A DNA stretch of 12,233 nucleotides, from assembly GCA_021780935.1 (NCBI GenBank), contig JAJXXT010000084.1:1-12233 (forward strand), given 5' to 3'. The notes below the pieces were generated by a model. That model saw only the letters and a program-made list of their open reading frames with translations, made no database searches and had not been told where the DNA came from. Source of the stretch: Pseudomonadota bacterium. Its GTDB lineage: Bacteria > Pseudomonadota > Alphaproteobacteria > Acetobacterales > Acetobacteraceae. Below, piece after piece: positions 6,519 to 12,233 of this stretch (its first letter is position 1; each line of letters starts with the position of its first letter). The position numbers were made by a program, and so were the translations under genes.

Positions 6519-7384
6519 GAGATGCCGAAGCGCAGCGCGATGTAGAATTTCTCCCACAACGGCAGGCGGACGCGGCGGTGCAGGTCGCGCCAGCCGCGGG
6601 CACGCACGCGGCGCAGGATCGCGGCATAGGTGGCGCCCATCAGCCGCGCCGGCTTCATCGCCGCCTGCTCGCAGCGACGCATCGCCTGCTCGGCGGCGGC
6701 AAAATGCGCCTCGGCGCGGGTGGCGAGCCGCGCCGCCGCGCGCGGCAGGCTGGGGCTCGACAGCGCGTCCGGCAGGCGGGGTGGCACGCCCTCGGCCTCC
6801 AGATCCTCGCGCGGCAGGTAAAGCCGGCCGCGTGCCGCATCCTCGCCGACATCGCGCAGGATGTTGGTCATCTGCAGGGCGCGGCCGAGATGGTAGGCGA
6901 CCTCATCCGCGGCCGCCGAGGCGTCGCCGAAGGCGCGCACGGAGAGCCGGCCGACGGCGGCGGCGACCCGGTCGCAATAGAGATCGAGGGTGGCGAGATC
7001 CGGGGCGATGATCGGCGTGGCGGCGTCCATCGCCATGCCGTCGACGACAGCGAGGAAATCCTCCTCGCGGAGCCCGTAGGCGGCAATCGCCGGGCGCAGC
7101 ACCCGCGTCACCGCCTCGTCGGCGCGACCCTCGGCATAAAGCGCGGCGATACGGCCGCGCCAGGCATCGAGGCGCGGTGCCTTCTCGGCGAATTGCGCCT
7201 CGTCGTCGGCGATGTCGTCGACGATGCGGCAGAATGCGTAGATCGCGTACATCACCTGGCGGCGCGGCGGCGGCAGCACTGCCATGCCACGGTAGAAGCT
7301 GGTGCCGGCGGCGCGGACCAGCGCCTCGACCTCGTCGAGATCGCTTCGCCTGGCGTCGAGTCCGGTCTCCGCCTTCGCGTTCAT
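6515..7384 (-). CDS. hpnD: Presqualene diphosphate synthase HpnD
   Basis: HpnD is a squalene/phytoene synthase-family head-to-head prenyltransferase that joins two farnesyl diphosphates into presqualene diphosphate. The 289-aa protein carries both Asp-rich Mg-diphosphate motifs: RIVDDIADDE (53-62) and NILRDVGEDAARGRLYLP (174-191), where D178 and D182 form the second DxxxD. The N-terminal SFYRGMAVLPPPRRQVMYAI segment (29-48) is also typical of trans-isoprenyl diphosphate synthases acting head to head. The intact second motif with RGRLYLP separates it from its paralogue HpnC. The ATG start (7382-7384) overlaps the hpnC TGA as ATGA, and the stop overlaps the hpnE GTG, so translation is coupled on both sides. 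Confidence 0.94.
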   Translation of the reverse strand: MNAKAETGLDARRSDLDEVEALVRAAGTSFYRGMAVLPPPRRQVMYAIYAFCRIVDDIADDEAQFAEKAPRLDAWRGRIAALYAEGRADEAVTRVLRPAIAAYGLREEDFLAVVDGMAMDAATPIIAPDLATLDLYCDRVAAAVGRLSVRAFGDASAAADEVAYHLGRALQMTNILRDVGEDAARGRLYLPREDLEAEGVPPRLPDALSSPSLPRAAARLATRAEAHFAAAEQAMRRCEQAAMKPARLMGATYAAILRRVRARGWRDLHRRVRLPLWEKFYIALRFGIS

Positions 7385-8247
7385 GTGACGGCTCCGGGGC
7401 TGGAAGAAGCGGGTCTGGCAAAGTGGGTGAACGCGGCGATCAGACTGGCGGCGAAGTCCGGCCGCGTCAGGGCGACGCGGCGGGCGATGGGGTCGCTGCG
7501 GCGCAGCCGCCGCGCAAGACGCCGTGCCAGGCCGTCGATCGCCGCCGTCTCCAGGCGCAGGCGCCGATCGCGTACGAAGGCAGGCAGCGGCGCTCCCGCC
7601 ATCAGCGCGTCGCAGTGGTCGAGCAGCGCGTCGAACGTCGCGCGCAAGCCCGTGGTCGCCATCCGGGCGCGCAGGTCCTCGACCGAGGCATGGTTGGCGC
7701 TCAGCATATCGAGCGGCAGATAGCAGCGATCCAGCCGCGCCAGGTCATTCGTTGCATCCTGGAGATGATTGAGCACCTGCAACACACTGCACAGCGCATC
7801 GGAAGCCGGCCAGGTATCGTGGGCCTCGCCGTGCAGGTCGAGCACGTGGCGGCCGACGGGCATCGCCGAGTGGCGGCAGTAATCGAGCAGGGCATCCCAG
7901 GTTTCGTAGCGTCGCCTGGTCGCGTCCTGGCGGAAGGCGACGAGCAGGTCGCGGGCATGGCGATCGGTGGTGCCGGTCGCGGCGAGGCTCGCGCGCAGGG
8001 CAGCGGCACTGGGGCTGCCGGCGGCCTGAGCGCCGGTCAGCACCGCCTCCATCGTGTCGAGTCGCGCGATCTTGTCCTCCGGGGCGAGCGTGGCGCTGTC
8101 CGCGATATCGTCGGCGTTGCGGGCAAACGCGTAGAAGGCATGCACGGCGGGGCGCAGGCGCGCGGCAATGAGGCAGGAGCCGACGGGAAAATTCTCGTCG
8201 GTCCGGTCCTTGCCGGACCATTCCTCGACGGAGGCGGCCGCGCTCAT
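7381..8247 (-). CDS. hpnC: Hydroxysqualene synthase HpnC
   Basis: HpnC is the second squalene/phytoene synthase-fold protein of the locus and converts presqualene diphosphate to hydroxysqualene. From the ATG at 8245-8247 it is 288 aa. The first Asp motif is RNADDIADS (43-51). The second region reads LQVLNHLQDATND (156-168), in which the canonical DxxED pattern of squalene synthases is altered to QDxxND, as expected for HpnC-type proteins. The N-terminus with ENFPVGSCLIAARLRP (19-34) is characteristic of HpnC. An upstream in-frame ATG at 8292 would add 15 residues inside hpnB. The ATGA overlap with the hpnB stop (8244-8247) decides for the shorter form. It is adjacent to hpnD and hpnE, giving a complete FPP-to-squalene module. 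Confidence 0.94.
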   Translation of the reverse strand: MSAAASVEEWSGKDRTDENFPVGSCLIAARLRPAVHAFYAFARNADDIADSATLAPEDKIARLDTMEAVLTGAQAAGSPSAAALRASLAATGTTDRHARDLLVAFRQDATRRRYETWDALLDYCRHSAMPVGRHVLDLHGEAHDTWPASDALCSVLQVLNHLQDATNDLARLDRCYLPLDMLSANHASVEDLRARMATTGLRATFDALLDHCDALMAGAPLPAFVRDRRLRLETAAIDGLARRLARRLRRSDPIARRVALTRPDFAASLIAAFTHFARPASSSPGAVT

Positions 8248-9371
8248 GCCGCGCCACCGCGGGTCGCGTTCGGATAGGCGCGCGACTTCCATTGCACGCC
8301 GTGGCCGCGATGATGCGCCAGCGCCGCGGCGAGCGTCGCGCCCATGTAGAAGAGCGCGACCAGCGGCAGGAGCGGCGCCCAGACGAAGCTGCGCCGGTAG
8401 CGCCGCAGGCTCGGCAGGTAGGTCGCGGCCATCAGCGCCCAGCCGGCAAGCCCCATCCAGCGCGCGAGACCGTGGGCGAACAGGGCAAGCGCCGGCGGGG
8501 CGAGAAAGACGACGGCCAGGCCCAGCAGCGTGCCGACGAGAAGCAGCGGCGAGTTGCCGAGCTGCACATAGGCGGAACGCGCGATCATGCGGCCGATGTC
8601 GCGCCAGGACGGATAGGGGCGGATGGAGCGGGCGAGCGGCGCGTGCAGCAGCGCCACCGGTGCGTGCGGCTTCAGCGCGCGGGCGAGGGCAACATCGTCG
8701 ATCAGGGCCCCGTGGATGGCTTCGATGCCGCCCGCGGCGCGCAGCGCGTCGCGGCGTATCAGCACCGTGCCGCCGGCGGCGGCGGCGGTGCGCCGGCGGC
8801 GGTCGTTCACGTAACGGAAGGGATAGAGCAGCTGGAAGAAGTGCACGAACGCCGGGATAAGCGCGCGTTCGGCCGCGCTCTCGCAGCGCAGCGCCACCAT
8901 GCCGCTCACCATGCCGAGGCCGTGGGCGCGCATCGCGGCGAGCAGGGAGGCCGCATGGCCGGGATCGTGCACGATGTCGGCATCGGTCAGCAGGATCAGT
9001 TCCTCATCGCTGGCGGCGACGCCCTGTTGCAGCGCCCAGAGCTTGCCGGCCCAGCCCGGTGGGCGCGGCGTGCCGGCCAGCACCGCGAGCCGCGCGCTGC
9101 CGGCCTGCGCCCGGGCGATCGACGCGGTGGCGTCGCTGCTCTCGTCGTCCACGAGCACCACGCGAAACGGCCCGGGATAATCCTGGGCCAACAGCGAGCC
9201 GATCGCCGCGGCGATGGTCGGCGCCTCGTCGCGCGCCGGTATGATAGCCACCAGCGGCGGGGCATTTTCCGGCGCGGCACGGCGCAGCACCGGCTCCGTA
9301 TGCCACCAACCACCGTGCAGCAGCGTCAGATAGAGCCAGCCGAGCAGCGCGAGAGCGGCAACGACGATCAT
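8244..9371 (-). CDS. hpnB: Hopanoid-locus glycosyltransferase-like membrane protein HpnB
   Basis: HpnB is a family-2 glycosyltransferase-like protein conserved in hopanoid clusters; to my knowledge its acceptor and reaction are not firmly established. The 375-aa protein has an N-terminal hydrophobic helix (about 1-19), then a GT-A domain with IIPARDEAPTI (43-53), VDDESSD (74-80), TDAD (129-132, the metal-binding DXD-like motif), GGTVLIRRDAL (200-210) and the acidic LIDDVALARAL (223-233) at the catalytic-base position. RSIRPYPSWRDIGR (248-261) resembles the QxxRW-type region. Three hydrophobic segments follow (about 275-297, 305-320 and 330-352), anchoring the enzyme in the cytoplasmic membrane. 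Its start overlaps the hpnA stop as ATGA, and its stop overlaps the hpnC start in the same way. Confidence 0.92.
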   Translation of the reverse strand: MIVVAALALLGWLYLTLLHGGWWHTEPVLRRAAPENAPPLVAIIPARDEAPTIAAAIGSLLAQDYPGPFRVVLVDDESSDATASIARAQAGSARLAVLAGTPRPPGWAGKLWALQQGVAASDEELILLTDADIVHDPGHAASLLAAMRAHGLGMVSGMVALRCESAAERALIPAFVHFFQLLYPFRYVNDRRRRTAAAAGGTVLIRRDALRAAGGIEAIHGALIDDVALARALKPHAPVALLHAPLARSIRPYPSWRDIGRMIARSAYVQLGNSPLLLVGTLLGLAVVFLAPPALALFAHGLARWMGLAGWALMAATYLPSLRRYRRSFVWAPLLPLVALFYMGATLAAALAHHRGHGVQWKSRAYPNATRGGAA

Positions 9372-10378
9372 GGCTGGACCATTCCCACCGCGCGGAACCA
9401 GGCAACGGCGTCATGGACCGCGTGGCCGGCCGGGCGCGGTGCGTAGCCGAGCTCGCGGATCGCCTTGGCCGAGGAGAAGAACATTTTCTTGCGTGCCATG
9501 CGCAGGTGGTCGCGCGTCACCACCGGTTCGATGCCGAAACGGCCAAGCCATTCGCAGGCGATGGCGACGGGCCAGAGCGGCGCCACCGGCAGGGCAATGC
9601 GCGGGGGTTTGCGGCCGGCCTCCTGTGCGACCAGGGCGAGGAGGTCGCGCAGCAGCAGGTTTTCCGATCCCAGGATGTAGCGCTCGCCGATACGCCCGCG
9701 CTCCAGCGCCAGCAGATGCCCCTGCGCCACGTCGTCCACGTGCACGATGTTGAGGCCGGTATCGACATAGGCGGGGATGCGTCCGGCGGCGGCGTCGGCG
9801 ATCATGCGTCCGGTGGGGGTCGGCTTGATGTCGCGCGGGCCGACCGGCCCGGCGGGGTTGACGATGACCGCGGGCAGGCCGCGCTCGCGCACCAGCCGCA
9901 GCACCGCCTGCTCGGCCTGGTATTTGGAACGCTTGTAGACGCCGACGATCGCCTCCGCGGTGACGCGCGTCTCCTCGTCGGCTTCGCCACCACCGGGATC
10001 GAGGCCGAGCGCGGCAACCGAGCTGCAATGGACGATACGTTCGACGCCGGCGTCCAGGGCGGCCTGCATCAACGCCATGGTGCCCGCAACATTGGCGGCG
10101 AGCATCGCGCCGGGATCGGGCACCCAGATCCGGTAGTCGGCCGCGACGTGCACCAGGTAGCGGCAGCCGGCGACGGCGGCGGCGAGGCCGGCGGGCTGGC
10201 GCAGATCGCCCTCGAACAGATCGGCCTCGATGCCCTCGAGGTTGCGGCGGTCGGAACCGGGACGGACCAGCAGGCGCAGCCGGTGGCCGCGCGCGGCCAG
10301 GCGGCGCGCGACGGCAGAGCCGACGAAGCCGGTGGCGCCAGTCAGCAGCGTGATGTCGCCGTCAGGGGAAGTGGGCAT
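9368..10378 (-). CDS. hpnA: Hopanoid-associated sugar epimerase / NAD-dependent dehydratase HpnA
   Basis: HpnA is an extended short-chain dehydrogenase related to sugar-nucleotide epimerases and dihydroflavonol reductases. It is conserved at the head of hopanoid operons, but its substrate is not settled. The 336-aa protein has the NAD(P) fingerprint TGATGFVG (13-20), an acidic/basic cofactor-selecting region near RPGSDRRN (39-46), a VHVAADY segment (76-82), the catalytic Ser region HCSSVAALG (117-125) and the YxxxK pair Y148/K152 (VYKRSKYQAE). NPAGPVGPRDIKPTPTG (174-190) is a typical HpnA segment. The ATG at 10376-10378 is chosen because the glycine-rich loop follows it closely. In-frame ATGs at 10420 and 10426 would add 14-16 residues without a better ribosome site. 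It is the first gene of the seven-gene minus-strand operon. Confidence 0.93.
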   Translation of the reverse strand: MPTSPDGDITLLTGATGFVGSAVARRLAARGHRLRLLVRPGSDRRNLEGIEADLFEGDLRQPAGLAAAVAGCRYLVHVAADYRIWVPDPGAMLAANVAGTMALMQAALDAGVERIVHCSSVAALGLDPGGGEADEETRVTAEAIVGVYKRSKYQAEQAVLRLVRERGLPAVIVNPAGPVGPRDIKPTPTGRMIADAAAGRIPAYVDTGLNIVHVDDVAQGHLLALERGRIGERYILGSENLLLRDLLALVAQEAGRKPPRIALPVAPLWPVAIACEWLGRFGIEPVVTRDHLRMARKKMFFSSAKAIRELGYAPRPAGHAVHDAVAWFRAVGMVQP

Positions 10379-10605
10379 GGCGCGCTCGTATAGACGCAGG
10401 GGCGCGAGCGATGAAGTCATGGCCATGGTGCGCGGGCGGCAGCCAGCCAGAAGGCGGGAGCATGGAGGATAAGCCGCTCAAGACTCAATGGTTATTGCAG
10501 CCAACGGGTTTGTCACGTCGGTTTCACGGTGGGCTGATGGCGCGCGAACGTCAGCCGTCTAAGCGGACACATCCGGGCAAAGACGCACCGGCCGGGGAGG
10601 TAGGG
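10379..10605. other. Divergent hpnA / MFS transporter upstream region
   Basis: This stretch must hold the promoter of the long hpnA-G operon and that of the MFS gene. The plus-strand frame of the MFS gene is open throughout, but the part from about 10462 has third codon positions far richer in A/T than the body of the gene, with 18 of 47 codons (10465-10605) ending in A or T. It also encodes a polar, basic, low-complexity peptide, so I read it as mainly non-coding. I could not identify a convincing -35/-10 pair, an EcfG-type site, or a dyad here. Confidence 0.45.
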
Positions 10606-12003
10606 TTGGCTGAAGGCGGGCAAGTCGCACGGCGCCGCAACGGCTCTCAGGCCGTTGGTGCCGTCGCCGAACGTCTCAGCGAGCGCTTGCGGCGGCGGGG
10701 CATCCATTATGCGTGGGTGATGCTTGTCCTGACCTTCCTGACCATGCTCGCGACCTCAGCGACGATGGGCATGGCCGGCGTGCTGATGCGGCCGTTGCAG
10801 GGCCAGTTCGGCTGGGATTCGGGGGCGATTTCCGGCGCCATGGCGATGCGCCTGGTGCTCTACGGGCTCACCGGACCGTTTGCCGCAGCGATCATGCTGC
10901 GCTACGGCCTGCGCCGGGCGGTCTGCGCGGCCCTGTTCTGCATCACCGTCGGGCTGCTGCTGATCACACGGATGAATGGCCTGTGGCAGCTCTACGTGTT
11001 CTGGGGCCTGCTGGTCGGAGTCGGCACCGGCATGACGGCGATCGTGCTCGGCGCGACGGTCGCCAATAACTGGTTCAGCCGCCGGCGCGGCATGGCGCTC
11101 GGCATCGTGGCGACCGCGGCGGCGAGCGGGGCGATCGGTTTCGTGCCGATTTCCGCATGGATCGCCGAGTATATCGGCTGGCGCTTCTCGGTGGTGCCGC
11201 CGATCGCCCTTTGCTCGCTCGCCTTCGTGCTGGTGGGGCTGCTGGCGCGCGACCATCCCTGCGAGCTTGGCCTGCCAGCCTATGGCGAAGTTGTGGTGAC
11301 GCAAGCGCAGGCACGGCGCACGGGGGCGGCGCGGCTGTCGTTCGGCGCGCTGCGGCGCGCCTTGCCGACACGTTCCTTCTGGGTGCTGATCGGCGGCTAC
11401 GCGGTCTGCGGCTTTACCACCAATGGCCTGATACAGACCCATTTCATCCCGCTGCTTCAGGATCACGGCATCGCCGAGGACGCGGCGGCGGGCGTGTTTG
11501 CGATGATGGCGATGTTCGACTTCGTGGGCGCGATCGGAGCGGGCTACCTCACGGACCGTTATGACCCGCGCAAGCTGCTGCTGTTCTATTACCTCGTCCG
11601 CGCGGCCGTGCTCCTGCTGCTGCCGTTTTCCGGGTTCTCCGGCTGGCAACTGGCGCTGTTCGGGATGTTCTACGGGCTGGGCTGGATCGCGCCGGTACCG
11701 CCGACGATCCGCCTGACCTCGGAATCGTTCGGCACGGCGCAGGGATCGCTGGTGTTCGGCTGGCTGTTTGCCGGCCACCAGCTCGGCTCGGCCGCAGCGG
11801 CACTCGGGGCGGGCATCGTGCACGATTCGCTGGGGTCCTATACGCCCTCCTTCCTGCTCGGCGGCGCGCTCTGCCTCATCGCCGGGGCCACCGCGCTGCT
11901 GCTGCCGCGCGAAGGACGCCGGGGCGCCGAGGCGGCCGCGGCCGCCGCCCCGCTGGTCGCCCCCGTTGCCATGCCGATGGCGGCAACGCTCGCCGCGGAA
12001 TAG
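10606..12003 (+). CDS. MFS transporter, monocarboxylate/oxalate-formate antiporter-like, substrate unknown
   Basis: This is a 12-helix major facilitator protein in the cytoplasmic membrane. Hydrophobic helices begin at HYAWVMLVLTFLTMLATSA. The second half has motif A between helices 8 and 9, GYLTDRYDPRKLL (about 312-324), and the first half has ANNWFSRRRGMALGIVATAA, the pattern of monocarboxylate and oxalate/formate-type carriers. A polar central loop follows DHPCELGLPAYGE, and the C-terminus is an Ala-rich tail. The start is uncertain. The TTG at 10606-10608 has a strong GGGGAGG site 5 nt upstream and leaves about 34 residues before helix 1, so I chose it (465 aa). ATGs at 10411, 10462 (AAGG 7 nt upstream) and 10537 are in frame and would add 23-65 polar residues. 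It is divergent from hpnA, so a link to hopanoids is only positional. Confidence 0.85.
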   Translation: MAEGGQVARRRNGSQAVGAVAERLSERLRRRGIHYAWVMLVLTFLTMLATSATMGMAGVLMRPLQGQFGWDSGAISGAMAMRLVLYGLTGPFAAAIMLRYGLRRAVCAALFCITVGLLLITRMNGLWQLYVFWGLLVGVGTGMTAIVLGATVANNWFSRRRGMALGIVATAAASGAIGFVPISAWIAEYIGWRFSVVPPIALCSLAFVLVGLLARDHPCELGLPAYGEVVVTQAQARRTGAARLSFGALRRALPTRSFWVLIGGYAVCGFTTNGLIQTHFIPLLQDHGIAEDAAAGVFAMMAMFDFVGAIGAGYLTDRYDPRKLLLFYYLVRAAVLLLLPFSGFSGWQLALFGMFYGLGWIAPVPPTIRLTSESFGTAQGSLVFGWLFAGHQLGSAAAALGAGIVHDSLGSYTPSFLLGGALCLIAGATALLLPREGRRGAEAAAAAAPLVAPVAMPMAATLAAE

Positions 12004-12051
12004 GCCGCAGCGGCGCGACGGCCGTTGGCCCGCGCAGCGTCCGGACGCGTT

Positions 12052-12072
12052 CTGCCCCCCCTGGGGGCGCAG
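12052..12072. terminator. Weak hairpin downstream of the MFS gene (possible terminator)
   Basis: CTGC (12052-12055) can pair with GCAG (12069-12072), and after a C/C mismatch CCCC (12057-12060) pairs with GGGG (12064-12067) around a 3-nt loop. It lies about 50 bp past the MFS stop and before the convergent usg-like gene, a sensible terminator position. There is no T-tract, and the G-rich strand can adopt other structures with the repeat that follows. Confidence 0.25.
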
Positions 12073-12119
12073 GCCTGGGGGCGCGGGCTTGGGGGCGCGG
12101 ACTTTTGGGGGGCGTGGCC
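12062..12119 (+). repeat. G-rich 14-bp tandem repeat, about four units
   Basis: Units are TGGGGGCGCAGGCC (12062-12075), TGGGGGCGCGGGCT (12076-12089), TGGGGGCGCGGACT (12090-12103) and a degenerate fourth unit with GGGGGG (12104-12119). The plus strand therefore carries four runs of five or six Gs spaced 9, 9 and 11 nt apart, plus an extra GGG at 12085-12087. This spacing is close to, but looser than, classical G-quadruplex patterns. The repeat fills the gap between the MFS stop and the convergent usg-like stop. Confidence 0.8.
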
Positions 12120-12121
12120 TG

Positions 12122-12233
12122 TTACTGCAGCCGCAGCATGTGGTCGGCGTGGCGCCAGCGTGGTCCATGGAGTTCGGCCACCGCGACGCGGACCGAGTGC
12201 AGTGTGCCTTCGATCTCGCGGCGCCAGAAATCC
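12122..12233 (-). CDS. usg: Usg family protein, C-terminal fragment (partial, runs off the right edge)
   Basis: The minus strand encodes the last 36 residues of a protein ending in a TAA at 12122-12124, beginning DFWRREIEGTLHSVRVAVAE. This matches what I remember of the C-terminus of the short (about 90 aa) Usg family of Alphaproteobacteria, which typically has an 'FW-REI-G-LHSVRVA' segment followed by a variable region and a short aromatic/basic end. The name comes from a gene near the trp operon in alphaproteobacteria; its molecular function is unknown. The start and upstream neighbours lie outside the window. It is convergent with the MFS gene. Because only 36 residues are seen, the call rests on a single motif. 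Confidence 0.72.
   Translation of the reverse strand, partial: DFWRREIEGTLHSVRVAVAELHGPRWRHADHMLRLQ

Noticed and set aside
8292..9446. Plus-strand open frame (384 aa) opposite hpnB
   Set aside because: It is antisense to an intact hpnB with all glycosyltransferase motifs, and is Arg/Gln/His-rich with no domain.
2564..10426. The whole cluster as a new biosynthetic system
   Set aside because: Every enzyme from hpnA to hpnG matches the known hopanoid families in the standard Zymomonas-type order, so it is a known pathway rather than a novel one.
10756..12168. Minus-strand open frame (470 aa) opposite the MFS gene
   Set aside because: It mirrors the hydrophobic MFS codons as a polar His/Arg/Gln/Glu-rich frame, the usual antisense pattern, and no motif is seen.
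1..12233. CRISPR arrays, tRNA/rRNA genes, insertion sequences, integrases
   Set aside because: I scanned for spaced direct repeats, tRNA-like cloverleaf ends, transposase motifs and terminal inverted repeats and saw none; the only tandem repeat is the short G-rich one at 12062-12119.

Overview
The window is a GC-rich bacterial segment carrying a nearly continuous hopanoid (bacterial triterpenoid) biosynthesis locus, flanked by isoprenoid-precursor genes. Gene content points to an alphaproteobacterium, most plausibly Rhodospirillales/Acetobacteraceae-like. The signs are the squalene route through HpnC/HpnD/HpnE, the linkage of ispH with hpnH, and the tail of a Usg-family gene at the right edge, a family I know mainly from Alphaproteobacteria. 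Genus-level placement cannot be made from the sequence alone.

Layout. (1) Positions 1-121 (-) hold the first 40 codons of dxs, the entry enzyme of the MEP isoprenoid pathway. (2) A 311-bp divergent intergenic region (122-432) carries a candidate EcfG-type stress promoter and two dyad-symmetric sites. (3) ispH (433-1386) and hpnH (1396-2535) form a two-gene plus-strand unit: the last MEP enzyme, then the radical-SAM adenosylhopane synthase. (4) A short convergent gap holds a perfect 7-bp hairpin. (5) On the minus strand, reading from 10378 down to 2564, lies hpnA-hpnB-hpnC-hpnD-hpnE-shc(hpnF)-hpnG. The first five genes are joined by four 4-nt stop/start overlaps, and shc and hpnG follow after 16 and 6 bp. 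(6) A divergent MFS transporter of unknown substrate (about 10606-12003, +). (7) A 118-bp gap with a G-rich 14-bp tandem repeat. (8) The last 36 codons of a usg-like gene (-).

How the genes work together. Dxs and IspH open and close the MEP pathway that supplies IPP/DMAPP. HpnD and HpnC condense farnesyl diphosphate via presqualene diphosphate to hydroxysqualene, and HpnE reduces this to squalene. Shc cyclises squalene to hopene, HpnH adds a 5'-deoxyadenosyl group, and HpnG removes adenine to give ribosylhopane. HpnA (SDR-type oxidoreductase) and HpnB (membrane glycosyltransferase-like) belong to the locus but lack a firmly assigned reaction. Later side-chain, methylation and transport genes (for example hpnO, hpnP, hpnN, hpnI/J/K) are not in this window.

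I do not see a wholly undescribed system: the backbone is a known pathway. The points most worth following are the possible EcfG control of ispH-hpnH, the unassigned divergent MFS transporter with a poorly defined start, a low-complexity insertion next to the DXDD helix of Shc, and the G-rich repeat between the MFS gene and usg.
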